In this document: positions 40,205-52,000 of the stretch, piece after piece
Layout of the letters: every line of letters begins with the position of its first letter
Position numbering within the stretch: position 1 is the stretch's first letter
Source: Lycocorax pyrrhopterus obiensis
Taxonomy: Eukaryota > Chordata > Aves > Passeriformes > Paradisaeidae
Direction: 5' to 3'
DNA: 64,000 nt
Assembly: GCA_014706295.1 (NCBI GenBank)
Contig: JACSVZ010000002.1
Coordinates: 132,689,431-132,753,430 of the forward strand
Notes under the pieces: model-generated
What the model saw: only the letters and a program-made list of their open reading frames with translations
Told to the model about the DNA's origin: nothing
The model's database searches: none
Made by a program: the position numbers and the translations under genes

Positions 40205-42060
40205 GTTGGTGATGAATAATTTTGAAACTAACAACTCTCTCAGTTAAATTAGCTACTTTCATAATTAAAGTATTCTCGTATTATATAGTGTATGCATACC
40301 AGTATTGATAATGCCTTATCATTCTCAAAATTAAAATACAGACATTTTATATTCATTTACCTAGGATAACTTTGCAGGGTCCTTGGCAGAATGAAAAAGT
40401 TGTATTTTTCTGAAAGACTAGACATATTTTCACAAGTTTTCTGAGAATGTCTTCTTAGCAAAGTACTAATTGCATCCTTGCTAGGCAAGCCAAATCCTGT
40501 CTGTGTTCTTCAGTATGGAGCATTGCACCATGCTATAACTTCTATTTCCCAAGAAAGGGAAGAAAAGTGAAAAATAAATTATCTCTCTTGAAGACCTGGG
40601 GGACATCTGGGAGTCAATGACATTTCAATCCAGATTGGAGTATGCCAATGGAGCTTCCTCTTTCTGAATTTTTTTCTCCTCTGATTGTTTGATTTGCCAC
40701 ATTTTAAAAACACAAAATCAAAAATTGTTTAATATTATTGGTTTTTATCACAAAATAACGTACTAACTTTTTTTCATGTGTGAACCTCTTTTGCATGATG
40801 CAGTGCTCTTTAAACACATTATGAATTATTTCCAGCTCATATATTGATCTCAATTTTGTGTGATATTATTATTTGCTGTTCCTGAAATATTAGAACAAGA
40901 ATGAGAACAAACTATACACAGTGAAAGAAACAAATATGTATTTATTTTGATTCCATATCCTTGCTGTGAGAAATTATAAAGAAATTTAAATTTTCTGTTC
41001 TCTGTTTCGCATGACTCTTACTTCACCTCAGGTATGCAGATTAGGTTATAGTCATCCCTATGAGTAAGGATTAAATCAGTGTAGTTATGTATTACACATG
41101 CTAACATGCTTTGGAAATATTTTAAATTTTTATTTAATTAATAAATAATTTTATTTGAAGTCAGTGGAAAAGCCAGTTGAACATCAAGTTTTATGTGTTT
41201 ATTTTTGTCTTATTGTCAGAAAATGCCAGAGAAGTGATTAACAGTGCCGCTAGGAAGTACTTTTTGTTTAAACATCTATGTTAAAATTTCTAAAATCTCA
41301 TATTATGAAGATGAACTTTTCAGTGAGATTCATCAATAGTTCAGATTCAAGAGTAACTACTTTTTAATCTCAATAGACATCTGGAAAGAGTGATTTCCAA
41401 CAGTTAATTCTGACCTGAATTTTTAAGTATTTACATATTGAAAGTAAACTAACCTGGATTTAGTATTACGAATTTTAAATCCCAGTATGAAGACTGTTAA
41501 GAAACCTTAAGAATTTGAAGATTATTCAAATTATTATCAGTTATGACTGATCCTGACATGTAAGTCTGATTCTAAGATAAATATTAAGGTCAAACCTGTT
41601 GAAGTTCCCCATGGAGAAATTTTCAGTGTGACAAGTGTTTTAATCTGACTTGCCAAGCCAAGGGGAATTTCATTGCTTAGTGTGAGCATCCTGAGTTCTG
41701 TTATACTAATATATCTTTTTCCAGTTAAAAAAATATTGAAGTGAGCAATCTTATGACCAATACCTTACATTGTTTTGGGTGGTAATTTATAGTACAATGA
41801 GATACTATGCATGAATTTGCTAAAATTTAAAAGCTTTAACATTCTCTGTATGCATTGTTCTTCGATTGTACAAATTGCCAGAATAGCTACAAAAATAACC
41901 TGTCATAGCCAAATTTCTGTGGTGGTTTTTTCAAGTGTATATGTGTTACCTGGGCTACATAAAACCCAAGGAAAAAGTTCAATTCTTCTTTCTATTGCCA
42001 GAACATTTAAATAATTTAAAGTAATTTTCATACTATGAAAATACTTCCTCTTTGAAACAG
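40205..42060 (+). other. RIMS2: RIMS2 intron between C and D
   Basis: About 1.86 kb, AT-rich. No repeat family or exon was recognised. It ends in CCTCTTTGAAACAG, the acceptor of D. Confidence 0.85.
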
Positions 42061-42160
42061 GTAGTAGGAGGAAAGATGACTGAATCAGGTCGACTCTGCG
42101 CATTTATCACCAAAGTTAAAAGAGGAAGCTTAGCTGATACAGTGGGGCACCTTAGACCAG
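42061..42160 (+). CDS. RIMS2: RIMS2 exon D: central PDZ domain
   Basis: One hundred bases encoding VVGGKMTESGRLCAFITKV through GHLRPG, with the last base starting the glycine codon finished by exon E. It completes the ligand-binding loop begun in exon C (GLK-VVGG) and gives the second strand and the first helix region (GSLADTVGHL) of PDZ. Compared with the remembered mammalian sequence, a Lys after KVK is Arg here, a conservative change. The donor is GTATGT. An open frame on the opposite strand across this exon is a shadow. Confidence 0.96.
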
Positions 42161-42948
42161 GTATGTATCTACTATAGATCTGTACCGCTGAGTTGCTTTT
42201 CTGTAGGTGATAACACGTGAGCAAGTTCAATTACATGTGAAATTACGTTAAATAGATGTGATAAAATACTGCAGAATTCAATCTGACACTGTTACTAGAT
42301 GGCTGCTTTTGTGAAATATATATTGTCATGTTGTTCAAAAAATATTTTAACATTTTTGCTCATTTTTATACTCAATATTCCGTTGATGTCCTTCCTAGTA
42401 ATTTTGTGGTCTATATTTTGTGGCATTATTTGGAGCAAACCAAGCTATTAGAAATGTATGAACAGAACCACCTTGTCTAGGAAGCTGCTTCTATTCCAAC
42501 ATGCAAACCATAGATTGCTAGATTGGAGAATGTTCAAGAAATACTAATTATTAACATAAAAAATATCTGAACCTTAAATACTAAACTTGTAAAAGTACAT
42601 GGATCTTCAAAACATTAAGTTGATGAGATATGATGTTTTAAAGATATGAATTTTCTAAAGAGCATGTTGGGATTTCTGTAAGCCACAGCTGCCAAAGCGA
42701 GTAAGAGCAGCATCTAACTCAGTAGGGGTCCTACTGATTATATTATTGTTTCACAGAACTTTACATATTTGAAGCTGACCTGCAGAAAACCCTTAATACT
42801 CAGGATTTTCCTGCATGAAGGTCTCCAAACTTGTTCTACAACACAGGTTTCACAATCCAAAAAACTGACAGTAGAATGGCTTAAATTGTCATTGTAAGTG
42901 GTGTCCACACCAGACTTCCTAAGCAGGGTGTTATTACTTAACTTGCAG
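42161..42948 (+). other. RIMS2: RIMS2 intron between D and E
   Basis: About 0.8 kb, AT-rich, with nothing recognised inside. It ends in TTAACTTGCAG. Confidence 0.85.
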
Positions 42949-43072
42949 GTGATGAAGTATTAGAATGGAATGGAAGGCTACTACAAGGAGCCACCTTTGA
43001 GGAGGTGTATAACATCATTTTAGAATCCAAACCTGAGCCACAAGTAGAGCTTGTAGTTTCAAGACCAATAGG
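42949..43072 (+). CDS. RIMS2: RIMS2 exon E: end of the PDZ domain
   Basis: There are 124 bases: two that complete a glycine codon, 40 codons, and two that begin the next. Translation runs from DEVLEWNGRLLQGATFEEV to PEPQVELVVSRPI. GDEVLEWNG is the typical PDZ G-D-x-(I/V)-L-x-(I/W)-N-G motif. FEEVYNIILES forms the second helix, whose first residues line the peptide groove, and QVELVVSRPI is the last strand. The sequence agrees with mammalian RIM2 as remembered. The donor is the consensus GTAAGT. Confidence 0.97.
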
Positions 43073-43984
43073 GTAAGTAATTTCATGAATTTTTTGTATT
43101 AAATATGATAAAAGTGTTGCTAAATTTCACTTTTAGGATGGAGTATATAAAACATTTATAAGCATTGTAAACAGCATAATCTTATGCAAAATTCTGTAAA
43201 CCTAAAATGTAGCTAGAATGATAGATCGTGCCAGTGAGTAAAAAAAGCTGGTGTGAAATCCTGTATTCTCAGAGTCTCAAGCATCATCTGCTATTATGGT
43301 TAAAAATAGGTTCCCTTCTCTGGCTTTTCAATTGGTGAGCCAGCCTGTATTGGCTCTGAAACTGTTTATACTCTTTGTTGTTGTAATTCTTGACTGCTGA
43401 TTTTTATTTCTCCATTCCCATTTTTTATAATACATACATAAAATTATAAAATCATATTTGGTCTATGAACTGATGATGAGGTCTATTTACTGAGAGTCTG
43501 CAATGCAGAATTTTGTGTGAAATATAGTATGCTAATGAAAAAATCAATATGCTTTGGAAAGTCTCAAATCCACATTCACATCATCTTCATCTATGGAATC
43601 ATTTAAATTATTGCTTGTTATCTAACACAGAACATATCTGAATGAAAAGTTTGTACTGTGTGGGACCTTTTCTTCAATGCTGTACATTGTCCATTTTTAT
43701 TAATGTTCAAACCTACCTCTCAATGTCTAAACTTAATTTTTTCTTGCATAGCAATTATTGCTTTGTTGTATTAGACTGTACTTCCCCTTCATCTGTTCTT
43801 TTTCTTCCAAGTTCCTACACCTTGAAGTCATATGCATCACGTTTTAAATTCTCCATTGGAAGTTCCATATCTGGTTACATCAGGGTTGTGAAGAGGGGAA
43901 TGCTTATCACTGATTTTGAAGATGCTTACAGTTGTTAAGACTTTTTTTTTTTCCCCCCAGAATTTATTGTGATGTACAGGACAC

Positions 43985-44095
43985 AACTGGACTGGGTGAT
44001 AGGTAATATCATTTAGGTTCCCCTTTTCCATGTTAGGTTGGACCAGATGATCTTTCAAGATCACTTCCAACCTGGACTGTTTTAGGATGCTATAA
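43985..44095 (+). mobile_element. CR1 3' end fragment, plus strand
   Basis: GGTTGGACCAGATGATCTTT, followed by CACTTCCAACCTGGACTGTT, is the diagnostic tail of CR1. The preceding ACTGGGTGATAGGTAATATC also fits the CR1 3' untranslated region. The terminal ATTCTATG repeat is degraded to TTTTAGGATGCTAT. This is an old, heavily truncated copy. Confidence 0.75.
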
Positions 44096-46001
44096 TCACG
44101 TTTTAATAAATATGTTTTTCGCTTTATTTTATATGATGCACTTTACCTCAATATAAGAAAACATGACTAAAAATTAAGTACTAAAAAAATCTAGAACCAT
44201 ATAATATGAGAATGGCATTTCAGTGGGGACTACTGTTACAGTTTCAGCTATAATAGAAACTTATTGTGTTGGACACATCAGGAACTTTAACGTGTAGGAA
44301 CTTAATTTGGTATTACAAATTTAAACAAACTTGATAATAACAAAAAATTCTTTATCTTGTCAGTGAGATGAGAATTTATCTCCTGCATACGTATGGAATT
44401 GCAACCCCTTTAGGGTAAAGACTCTATCATCTGTCCTATCATTAAAAACCTTTGCATAACTTGGGAGGTGTGGGTATAATAGTAATGCTAAGGAACAGAC
44501 TACATTACTTGTCTCAGAAAAGGAGGTCTCTAATTTCATACACAAATCTTTCACAGTATCTCTCAAATAGAAGTTTATAGCAAAAGTTTCAAGGAACAGC
44601 TCACTCACATCTTGAAAATACCTATTTTTTAATCTTTCTGCATTCTCTTCATTGTGTAAAATCTCCTGTATTATTTCTTGTGCTTTTATATTTGCTGTCT
44701 GTTGTTCAGCTTCCTTATCACGTCTTCTGTTATGTTGCTGTCACTAGAGCAGCTTATAATTCCTTAAATAGTCATGTGGGCTCTCAAGATGCCTTCTTCT
44801 GCATTAACTGCTTGCTTCATAGTCTGAAGAACTGAGCTAGATCAGTGATGAGAGAGGTGTTCAGTGTATTTGATTCCCAATGTCTTTTTGCAGTAGATGT
44901 AAAAGAGTCCCAGTGATGAACACTTCCTACAAATTGGTAGGTTTTAGATTCTGGTTAGGTGTGTGTAACTCTTGGGAGTTTGATATTAACAGCATAATGT
45001 CAGAAATGTTTTTCATGAGATTAGAGCTGATGAACTGAGAAGACTGTATTACTTTTCTCTGTTTAGAAGACTTCAGTTCCTAATCAAATGGACAATATAA
45101 ATTAATACCCTATGCTTGTGCAAGGAAACATAACTTCATAGGATTGTATTCTGCTCTGGGAAATAAAGTTTCAGTGTATGTAAAATCTTAAAAAGTTCTT
45201 ATTTATCAGATATCAGAAGTGATATTTGTTTTAATTAGAATTATTGATGCCCAGTTGAAGGATTTCACTTTTGCAGTGAGATAAATCTTATTACTTATAA
45301 GGAGAATTTCTTGATGGTTTCATGGCAACACTTTAAATCGTGCAAGAAATCTTCAGTTACTGGCAATTAACTTAGCTGAGAATCTGTTGTCACATCCTGA
45401 TATTCTGAGTACAAAACGAAATTCCAGTAAACACAGTTATTAGTTTTTCTCTTTACTATAGGCTAACTGCTATGAAGACTGAAGATGACAAGCTAAGCTG
45501 ACACATAAAATTGAATTCTAAAAAAAACCCAACACAAAACATGCCAGTTTGTCATGCAGTTTACCACTTTTTCCATCTTAAAATAAAAATTGATGGCCAA
45601 GTTACTAACCAGTGTGAGCTAGCTGTCCCTTATACAGAAGAACTTAGCTATTTTCTGCTTTCTAATTCTCAGAAATAGAAAACTTAAAATGCATGTCATT
45701 TTCATGATTTCATCTGTTTTGAATTTGGAAGAAATAATGCACTGTGTTTTAGTAATTGCTCTATGTGACCTGTTTGCAGTGGAACATATTATACAAAGAG
45801 TAATTATAAAACTAATTTTACTTCTCCTCCATCTGTTTATCTCAATGAGAGTTCCTTGTAAGAAATACCATTCACGTTACCACAAAATACGGGGATCTGT
45901 ATGCTTTAGGAGAATAAATGATAATGTTTGAAGCTCTCAAGTTTATTTTTTCAGCTATCTATAGAAAACTCTTATTCACTCTATTCAGAATGATTTATAT
46001 C

Positions 46002-46015
46002 ATATATATATATAT
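46002..46015. repeat. AT dinucleotide microsatellite
   Basis: Seven consecutive AT units within an intron. It is a short simple repeat without evident role. Confidence 0.8.
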
Positions 46016-46509
46016 GTTTTCAAGGTTTTCTTTTCAGACTCATATGGTAGAAGAAATTTATTGAATTTATGAGTTAAGCTCAAGAGTGTATTTCTGAGTC
46101 AATTACTAGGCAAATATTGGTTCCTGTTATAAATTCTCTATATATCAAATATAAAAAATTAAATATTTGCTTCTTCAATAGAACTTGTGAGTTTCTCACA
46201 AGTTTTGGGTACTAACAACAGAGATTTTTCCTTGTCTGTAGTGGGCACTTAGAGCAGCTGCGTGCCTTCTGATTTGTTTCAATTATTGGATACTGTGTGT
46301 CAGCTCACTTGGAAAGATTCCTCAGTCTTCTTAGTAAAGCTGTCTTTCTAGTGAGTCTTGAAAAATGTTTGGAAAAGGTATACTGAAGGTATTCTGGAAA
46401 AGCTTTTCTAAAGGAAATAGATAAGTTATTTATATATCATACTGACTCTTTCATTGTATGAGACAGTGGATATCACTGAAGCATTTATAATTTCCCCTTC
46501 CTTTTCATT

Positions 46510-47040
46510 TACCTTTTGGTGGGTTGATCTTGACTGAGCACCAGACTTGCTCTCTCCATTTCCCTCCTGAGCAGGACTAGGGGAAGAAATAAGATGAAAA
46601 AGCTCATGGGCCACTCAGCAATTACCATCGTGGGCAAAACAAACTTGAGGGAGATTAATTTGTTAGGAATTAATAAAAGAATAGGATAGTGAGAAATAAA
46701 ACCCAAACTGAAGCCTCCTTTAGGCTCAAATTCACTCCTTTTTTCCTGATTTTTCTGCCTCCCTCTCCACCAAGCAGTCCATGGCATGGGGAAAGGGAGT
46801 TGTGGCCAGTCCTTCTCCTCCACCTTCTTTCCTGACCTTGGTGTCTGCAATGATGTTTCTCTCATGGCTTTTTTTTCTCATTGTTTTCTCTCACGGTTGC
46901 TGCACAATTGTTTTACCCTTTAATAAATGTGTTATCACAGAGGCATCCAAGGAGCCAGCTGAGCCCTGCATGGTGCAGCCTCTCCTCACCATGGCCACCC
47001 CTCAGGACTGGCTGTGGCCTTGGAGAGACCAACTGCACTG
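46510..47040 (-). mobile_element. LTR/ERV-derived repeat fragment (avian type), diverged
   Basis: This block differs in composition from the surrounding intron. Its ordered words recall a dispersed avian retrovirus-related repeat: GGTGGGTTGATCTTGACTG, GGGCAAAACAAACTTGAGGG, ATAGTGAGAAATAAAACCC, CTGACCTTGGTGTCTGCAAT and TGTTATCACAGAGGC. In the remembered repeat the same words follow one another with GC-rich text in between. No complete LTR pair, primer-binding site or coding domain can be seen. The open frames here on both strands are by-products of the repeat. The strand given is a guess. The family and the borders need a repeat-library comparison. Confidence 0.5.
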
Positions 47041-47775
47041 AAACACACAACATGATTTTAAATATTGGTATTGCTGTGGCTCAGAACTGAAGCTCTTCAT
47101 CTTGCTTGGTTTTGCTCAAATACCTCTGAAATTGTTTATTAGCATATTGATAGTTTTTATTAGCATACAGTAATGTTTGCCCCTCAGAGGAAGAATATAT
47201 TCCTTTGCTTGGGGGGATGTGATGGAGTGCTTTTAAACTACATGGCTTTGCACACAATTTAATGCAGGTGTTGCAACGTGTCCTGTATATGAAGGTATGC
47301 AATTTTGCCAGATGAACTCATACATTTTATTTGGTTATGGAAAAGGTATGATTGATTAAATTTGTTGTTCAAGGACAGTAAAGAATATGCTGGGATAGCC
47401 ATTATTGGCAGCCCAGTATGTTTGAGTTAGGGTCCAGTAAATTTAATTAATGTAGAATGTCATCATAAAATCTACTGCTCACAGTTTTAGTCTATCATTA
47501 ACTCTGAGATTGTTCTTTTATTTACTGAATTATTTTATTTGTGACTGTGCAGCCTGTCTCCTGCATCCACCAAATCTGTTCTGTAGGATTTAATGTGAAG
47601 CTGAAATTATTTATACTGGTTAACAGATAATCGTCCCAGGGGCTGAAGACAGCCAGCAGATCATACACCTTTCCTGAGGCGTTCCATGGTGGATTGGGAA
47701 GTGTTATAGTGTAACTGAAATTTAAGTATGCTTGTTAGATAAAGGATCAGCCTGTCTTAATTTTCCTGATTTCAG

Positions 47776-47822
47776 GGACATTCCCAGAATACCTGACAGC
47801 ACACATGCACAGCTGGAGTCCA
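47776..47822 (+). CDS. RIMS2: RIMS2 exon F: short linker exon after PDZ
   Basis: Forty-seven bases: one that completes glycine, fifteen codons (DIPRIPDSTHAQLES), and one that starts a serine codon. DIPRIPDSTHAQLES directly follows SRPIG in RIM2, and RIM1 has DIPRIPESSHPPLES. It begins the flexible linker between PDZ and C2A. It has acceptor TGATTTCAG and donor GTAAGT. The length is not a multiple of three, and dropping it alone would shift the frame, so it should be constitutive. Confidence 0.94.
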
Positions 47823-48970
47823 GTAAGTTTCAATTGTGGGGTAGGAAAATCTTCTCTCTCTTTTATGTAAGCACAAATAGAAGGAAAAATGTCCTCTGCA
47901 GTCAGTATAGCTCTTGTCTCTTTGTCTATATTTGTCTCAGTATGTCATCTTGCTGTATTATCTATCTACCTTTGTTTAATAATAAGCTATCAAAAGTCAG
48001 GATATTATGCTCTAGGTTTGACATTGGTTATAAGCTTAAATGAGTTTTGATTGAAGAAAGTATAATTCTAACTAATATATAAGAACATTAATAGCAATTT
48101 TTAATTTCCTGTTTTCTTACTTTGCATTTCAATTGCATCTTATGAACTAAAAATGGAAAAGAAGTGTTCTTTGTTTACAGCCTGAGTGATAGTTACTTTG
48201 AACTCAGAATGCTCTTACTTTATTAGAGCCATTCAGTGCTACTTAAATTGACTAAACACATATTTCTCGTAGGGAAAAATAACTTGTTCTTTGGCTTAAG
48301 TCTGATAAGATGGATTTCAGCCTGGAGTTATTTTTTCTCATTGTTTTAGAACTCTATGATAATAAAAGCCATGAATAAATGAAATGACATAAGCTTGATT
48401 ATAATAATATGAAAAACTCTTTCAATGACTTTTTACTCATTGGCCAATTCTTAAAATTCATTTTATGTTTTGTGAGATGTAGATTGTCTTTTGTATTTAT
48501 GAAAATACTTCACTTTTACTCTATGTTTTTTATGTCAAAACTTGTCCTCTGACCATTTTCAGACCTTGTAGATTTGAAACAAAATGCAAAAAAACCATAA
48601 CATACATCTCGATATTTTTGTAAAAATCTAATTAAAAATTAGTCGGATTGTACAAGATAATAAGTCAGAAGACTGAATTCATTTGACCACAGTAAAGTGT
48701 TTATTTTTGGGCCTTCAACTTACTGACATAATTACAGTCAGAAATATCTGAATAAACTATTTTCCGTTCTATAAATAAAAGCTCTTGATTACATTTGATC
48801 ACCAAAAGACTGAGTGTCATTATTTGGTAATTTAAAATAGATTAAAAAAAGTGATACTTACCACAATTTTACTGCATGTTTGGTTATATTTCTACAATTT
48901 TTGTTTAAAGAATGTTGTAAAATATGCATAACTGCTACTATTTATAAAATATTTTTATTTATAATTACAG
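47823..48970 (+). other. RIMS2: RIMS2 intron between F and G
   Basis: About 1.15 kb, AT-rich, with nothing recognised. It ends in TTTTTATTTATAATTACAG. Confidence 0.85.
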
Positions 48971-49083
48971 GTTCTAGTTCATTTGAATCTCAAAAAATGG
49001 ACCGACCTTCTATTTCAGTGACTTCTCCTATGAGTCCTGGCATGTTAAGGGATGTTCCACAGTTCTTGTCTGGACAACTTTCA
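48971..49083 (+). CDS. RIMS2: RIMS2 exon G: Ser/Pro-rich PDZ-C2A linker
   Basis: There are 113 bases: two that complete a serine codon (A from exon F plus GT), then 37 codons from SSSFESQKMDRPSISVTSP to DVPQFLSGQLS. It is the linker leading to C2A and agrees with mammalian RIM2 as remembered. It is rich in Ser and Pro, with SP pairs (TSPMSPG) that could be sites for proline-directed kinases (inference only). It ends in phase 0 with donor GTATGT, so it can join to exon H or straight to exon I. An open frame on the opposite strand is a shadow. Confidence 0.96.
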
Positions 49084-52000
49084 GTATGTAAACATTTCAT
49101 TGATATTAATGTTGTGCTTTTTGCAGTGTATACAACTCTTACTGTAGTGCTAGCTACCTCTAACAGAAATTTCTTGTTAAGGTAGCTACGTTTTTTGTTT
49201 AATGCTGTACATCTCAGTTGAGGCAGGACCAGAGTTTCATAATAGTATTCCATTTTATTAGCATTTGGAGATTTTATATAAGTTGAATTTGGTATATACA
49301 TGTATATTTATCTGGTAAGATAGACTGGTAGAGTCAAATTTTCAGAAAGCTCTAATCTTGGCCTTCAGTTGTGTTTGTGCTATTGAGTGTAAACATTTTT
49401 TTTGTGTAAACACTCACACTTATGTGTAGAGTTGGTAGATTTTATTACCTGTGTGCTTGGAGGTTACTATTGCTTATTTCTTATGCACTAACTTTCATAT
49501 ATAACTTCCCCAGATATCCCTCTGATGTTTTACTCATGTTGTATTCTTTGTACAAGTGTTAACTCAGTTTTGTTTTTCACTCTTATTGAGAAGAAAGTTC
49601 ATTACGTGAATGTTTTCTTTTAAAGGGTACTTTTTCTGTAATAAACTGAAGAAGTTGGGGTTTGTGCACCTTTCTGTGTTGTTTACAGCTCCAAAGTGTG
49701 ATTTTTCAAAAGTGCTCAGTTGTGGCCTGACATATTGAAAAGGAAAGGCAAATGGAATGGAAACAGTGCAAAACTGGTGTTAAACAAGTTTGGAAATGTC
49801 AGTTTCATGTTACTTCCAAGTTGTATATGTTGAGTGTACCATAAAAATATGCATAAAATTCAAGCAGACTGTTTCTAGGTCTCACAGAAATGGTTCATGA
49901 TCTTGATAGAGGAGAGAAAGAATATTTTTATCTCTTCAGTGGCCATGTTGGCTCCATTTTGCAGTGCATGAGACATTATTTGTTTGCTCATCAGACCAAC
50001 CATTTACAATATATAATTTTTTATTTTCTGTAGCTGTTGTACTTAACTATTTTGAAAGATTCAATCCTTTGGATAAATGGAAAACTAAAAATCTTGACTG
50101 TAGAGTGCAGAGTGCTTTGCAAAAATGCAGTGACAAGGGAACATGAGCTATCAGAATACGCAGACCAAAGTTTCTAAAAACCCTCTTATTTTTACAAGAC
50201 AGTAAAAAATATTGATAGTGGGGATGGGGAAGAAAGAAATTTCTTTTGTCTAAACTTCATAAAAGATTAGGCTGTCAAAAAGTTGTGGTGCCTTGCTCCC
50301 AGCATGAAATTTAAGATTCAGAGTTAGCTGCTCAGATGACCAGTGCACATATCCTATGGAATAATTGTCCAAATAGGAACCACATAGAACTGACTTTCTC
50401 ACTTTCTCAGTTTTAGATCAAAATCTTCATGATTTTAAGATTAGGATTTTTTTAGTGAAGTCAGTAAGTCTTCTGATTTAGTCTTTTGATTTAGTGGTTT
50501 GATAGGGTACTGAAGTTTGAGGTATGTAATCATAGTATTGGGAAATTTTGAGCTATATTCTAATTTATTGAGGATAACAGAAAACCAAAGGTTTTATTTC
50601 TGAGAATGGCATATAAATTCAGCATTTAACTCAAGAAGGCATAATTCCTATTTGTATTTATTTTTTAAATGTTTCAATATATAAATGCCTAGTCTGAAAA
50701 GTTTCTTTCCATCTAAGGAAACCAAATAATGTTAAGAGAAATTAGAAAATCTTTCCTATTTGTTTTTGGTACTTCCTTATGTACTGTTTGCAATTACATT
50801 CAGTACTCCTTATTACATATTACCTATGTTTCCCTCAGAGAGCAGCTGATACCTATCTGAGAACACAAAGCTCCAGCTGAATGAAACTGAAGTCAGAAAT
50901 ACTCTGTAACTCTCTAAAGTCACAATTTAGCCATCAAAGATTAGTAGACATTTCAAAAGTCTGGATGGTTATCCTATCTGCCCAGCTAAAGAAACATTGG
51001 CAATATTCCTGTATTCCATGTTAATCATGTTAAAGGCACAACCCAGCTCCTGCTGCTGTTGGGAGGCAAATACTAAACTTTTTGCTTTGCAAGCAAGGGT
51101 GGATGTCATAGTTTATGAAGATGCTCTGGATAAGAGCAACATGGGATCTAATTGGGCACAAGGCTAGTATGCATTTTTATAAATAGAGGACTTTATGAGA
51201 ATTGAAGTATTCTAGAGGAACAGTATTTTCAAAACAAATCAATGTAGTTTCTTTTTGATCTGATATTTTAAGATGGTTTTAAAAAATTAAAAATTTTGTG
51301 ACATCAAATTTGGGAGTTTATGTTCTAGAAGGTAATATGATGAATAGTTTTTCCTTCACTTTTTAATATTTGGGTTTGTCATTTTACAATTTTAAAAAGT
51401 TTTGAAACTTTGGAAGACTTAGTGAAAAAAATCCTGTTTGTAAAGTTGGAGATGTTTTGAAAAATTAGAATGGACGATGAGATTTTCTGATTTTGCACCT
51501 TTATCAAAGGTAAGGTAAAACTGAATTTTAAAAGTCTCCTCAAGTTACAAAAAATATTTTAGTCCGAACACTACAAAATGAATGTGCTTCAGTATTTTGG
51601 TTTTTCATCAGCTCTTTTCTAACAGAACAGTTGATGGATCACATCATTCAAAATAGCTGAGTAAGGTGGAAATGAAAGGAAAGACTAAATTCTGAATGCA
51701 GTTGTGAATGTGCTCTTTATGGTGAGTGCCTAGGCAGGAGAATAACTACAGAACCCTGGCAGTAAATGAGGACAGGTTGCTGTTCTTTGTGGAAGTGGGG
51801 GGTCAATGACATTCTGAGTGATGGTGGCTGAATTCAGACAGGTGTGATGAATCTGAAGGAATAGATGAAAGGCAAGGTTTTGGAAGTATTGTCCATATTT
51901 TCTGTGCCTTTGGACAGTAGCATGTAGTCCTGAAGTGTTGCTGTTAGTGCAGCTGTGGTTACTGTGAAATACAGGCAGTGAAATACAGGAGTTGTGAGCG

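Larger units (their letters stand above)
43073..47775 (+). other. RIMS2: RIMS2 intron between E and F
   Basis: About 4.7 kb containing a CR1 3' tail, a short AT microsatellite and an LTR-like fragment (listed separately). The remainder is AT-rich without recognised content. It ends in TTTTCCTGATTTCAG. Confidence 0.85.

Noticed and set aside
46781..47090. Overlapping plus-strand open frames of 86 and 69 codons
   Set aside because: They fall inside the LTR-like repeat fragment and have no retroviral protein motif.
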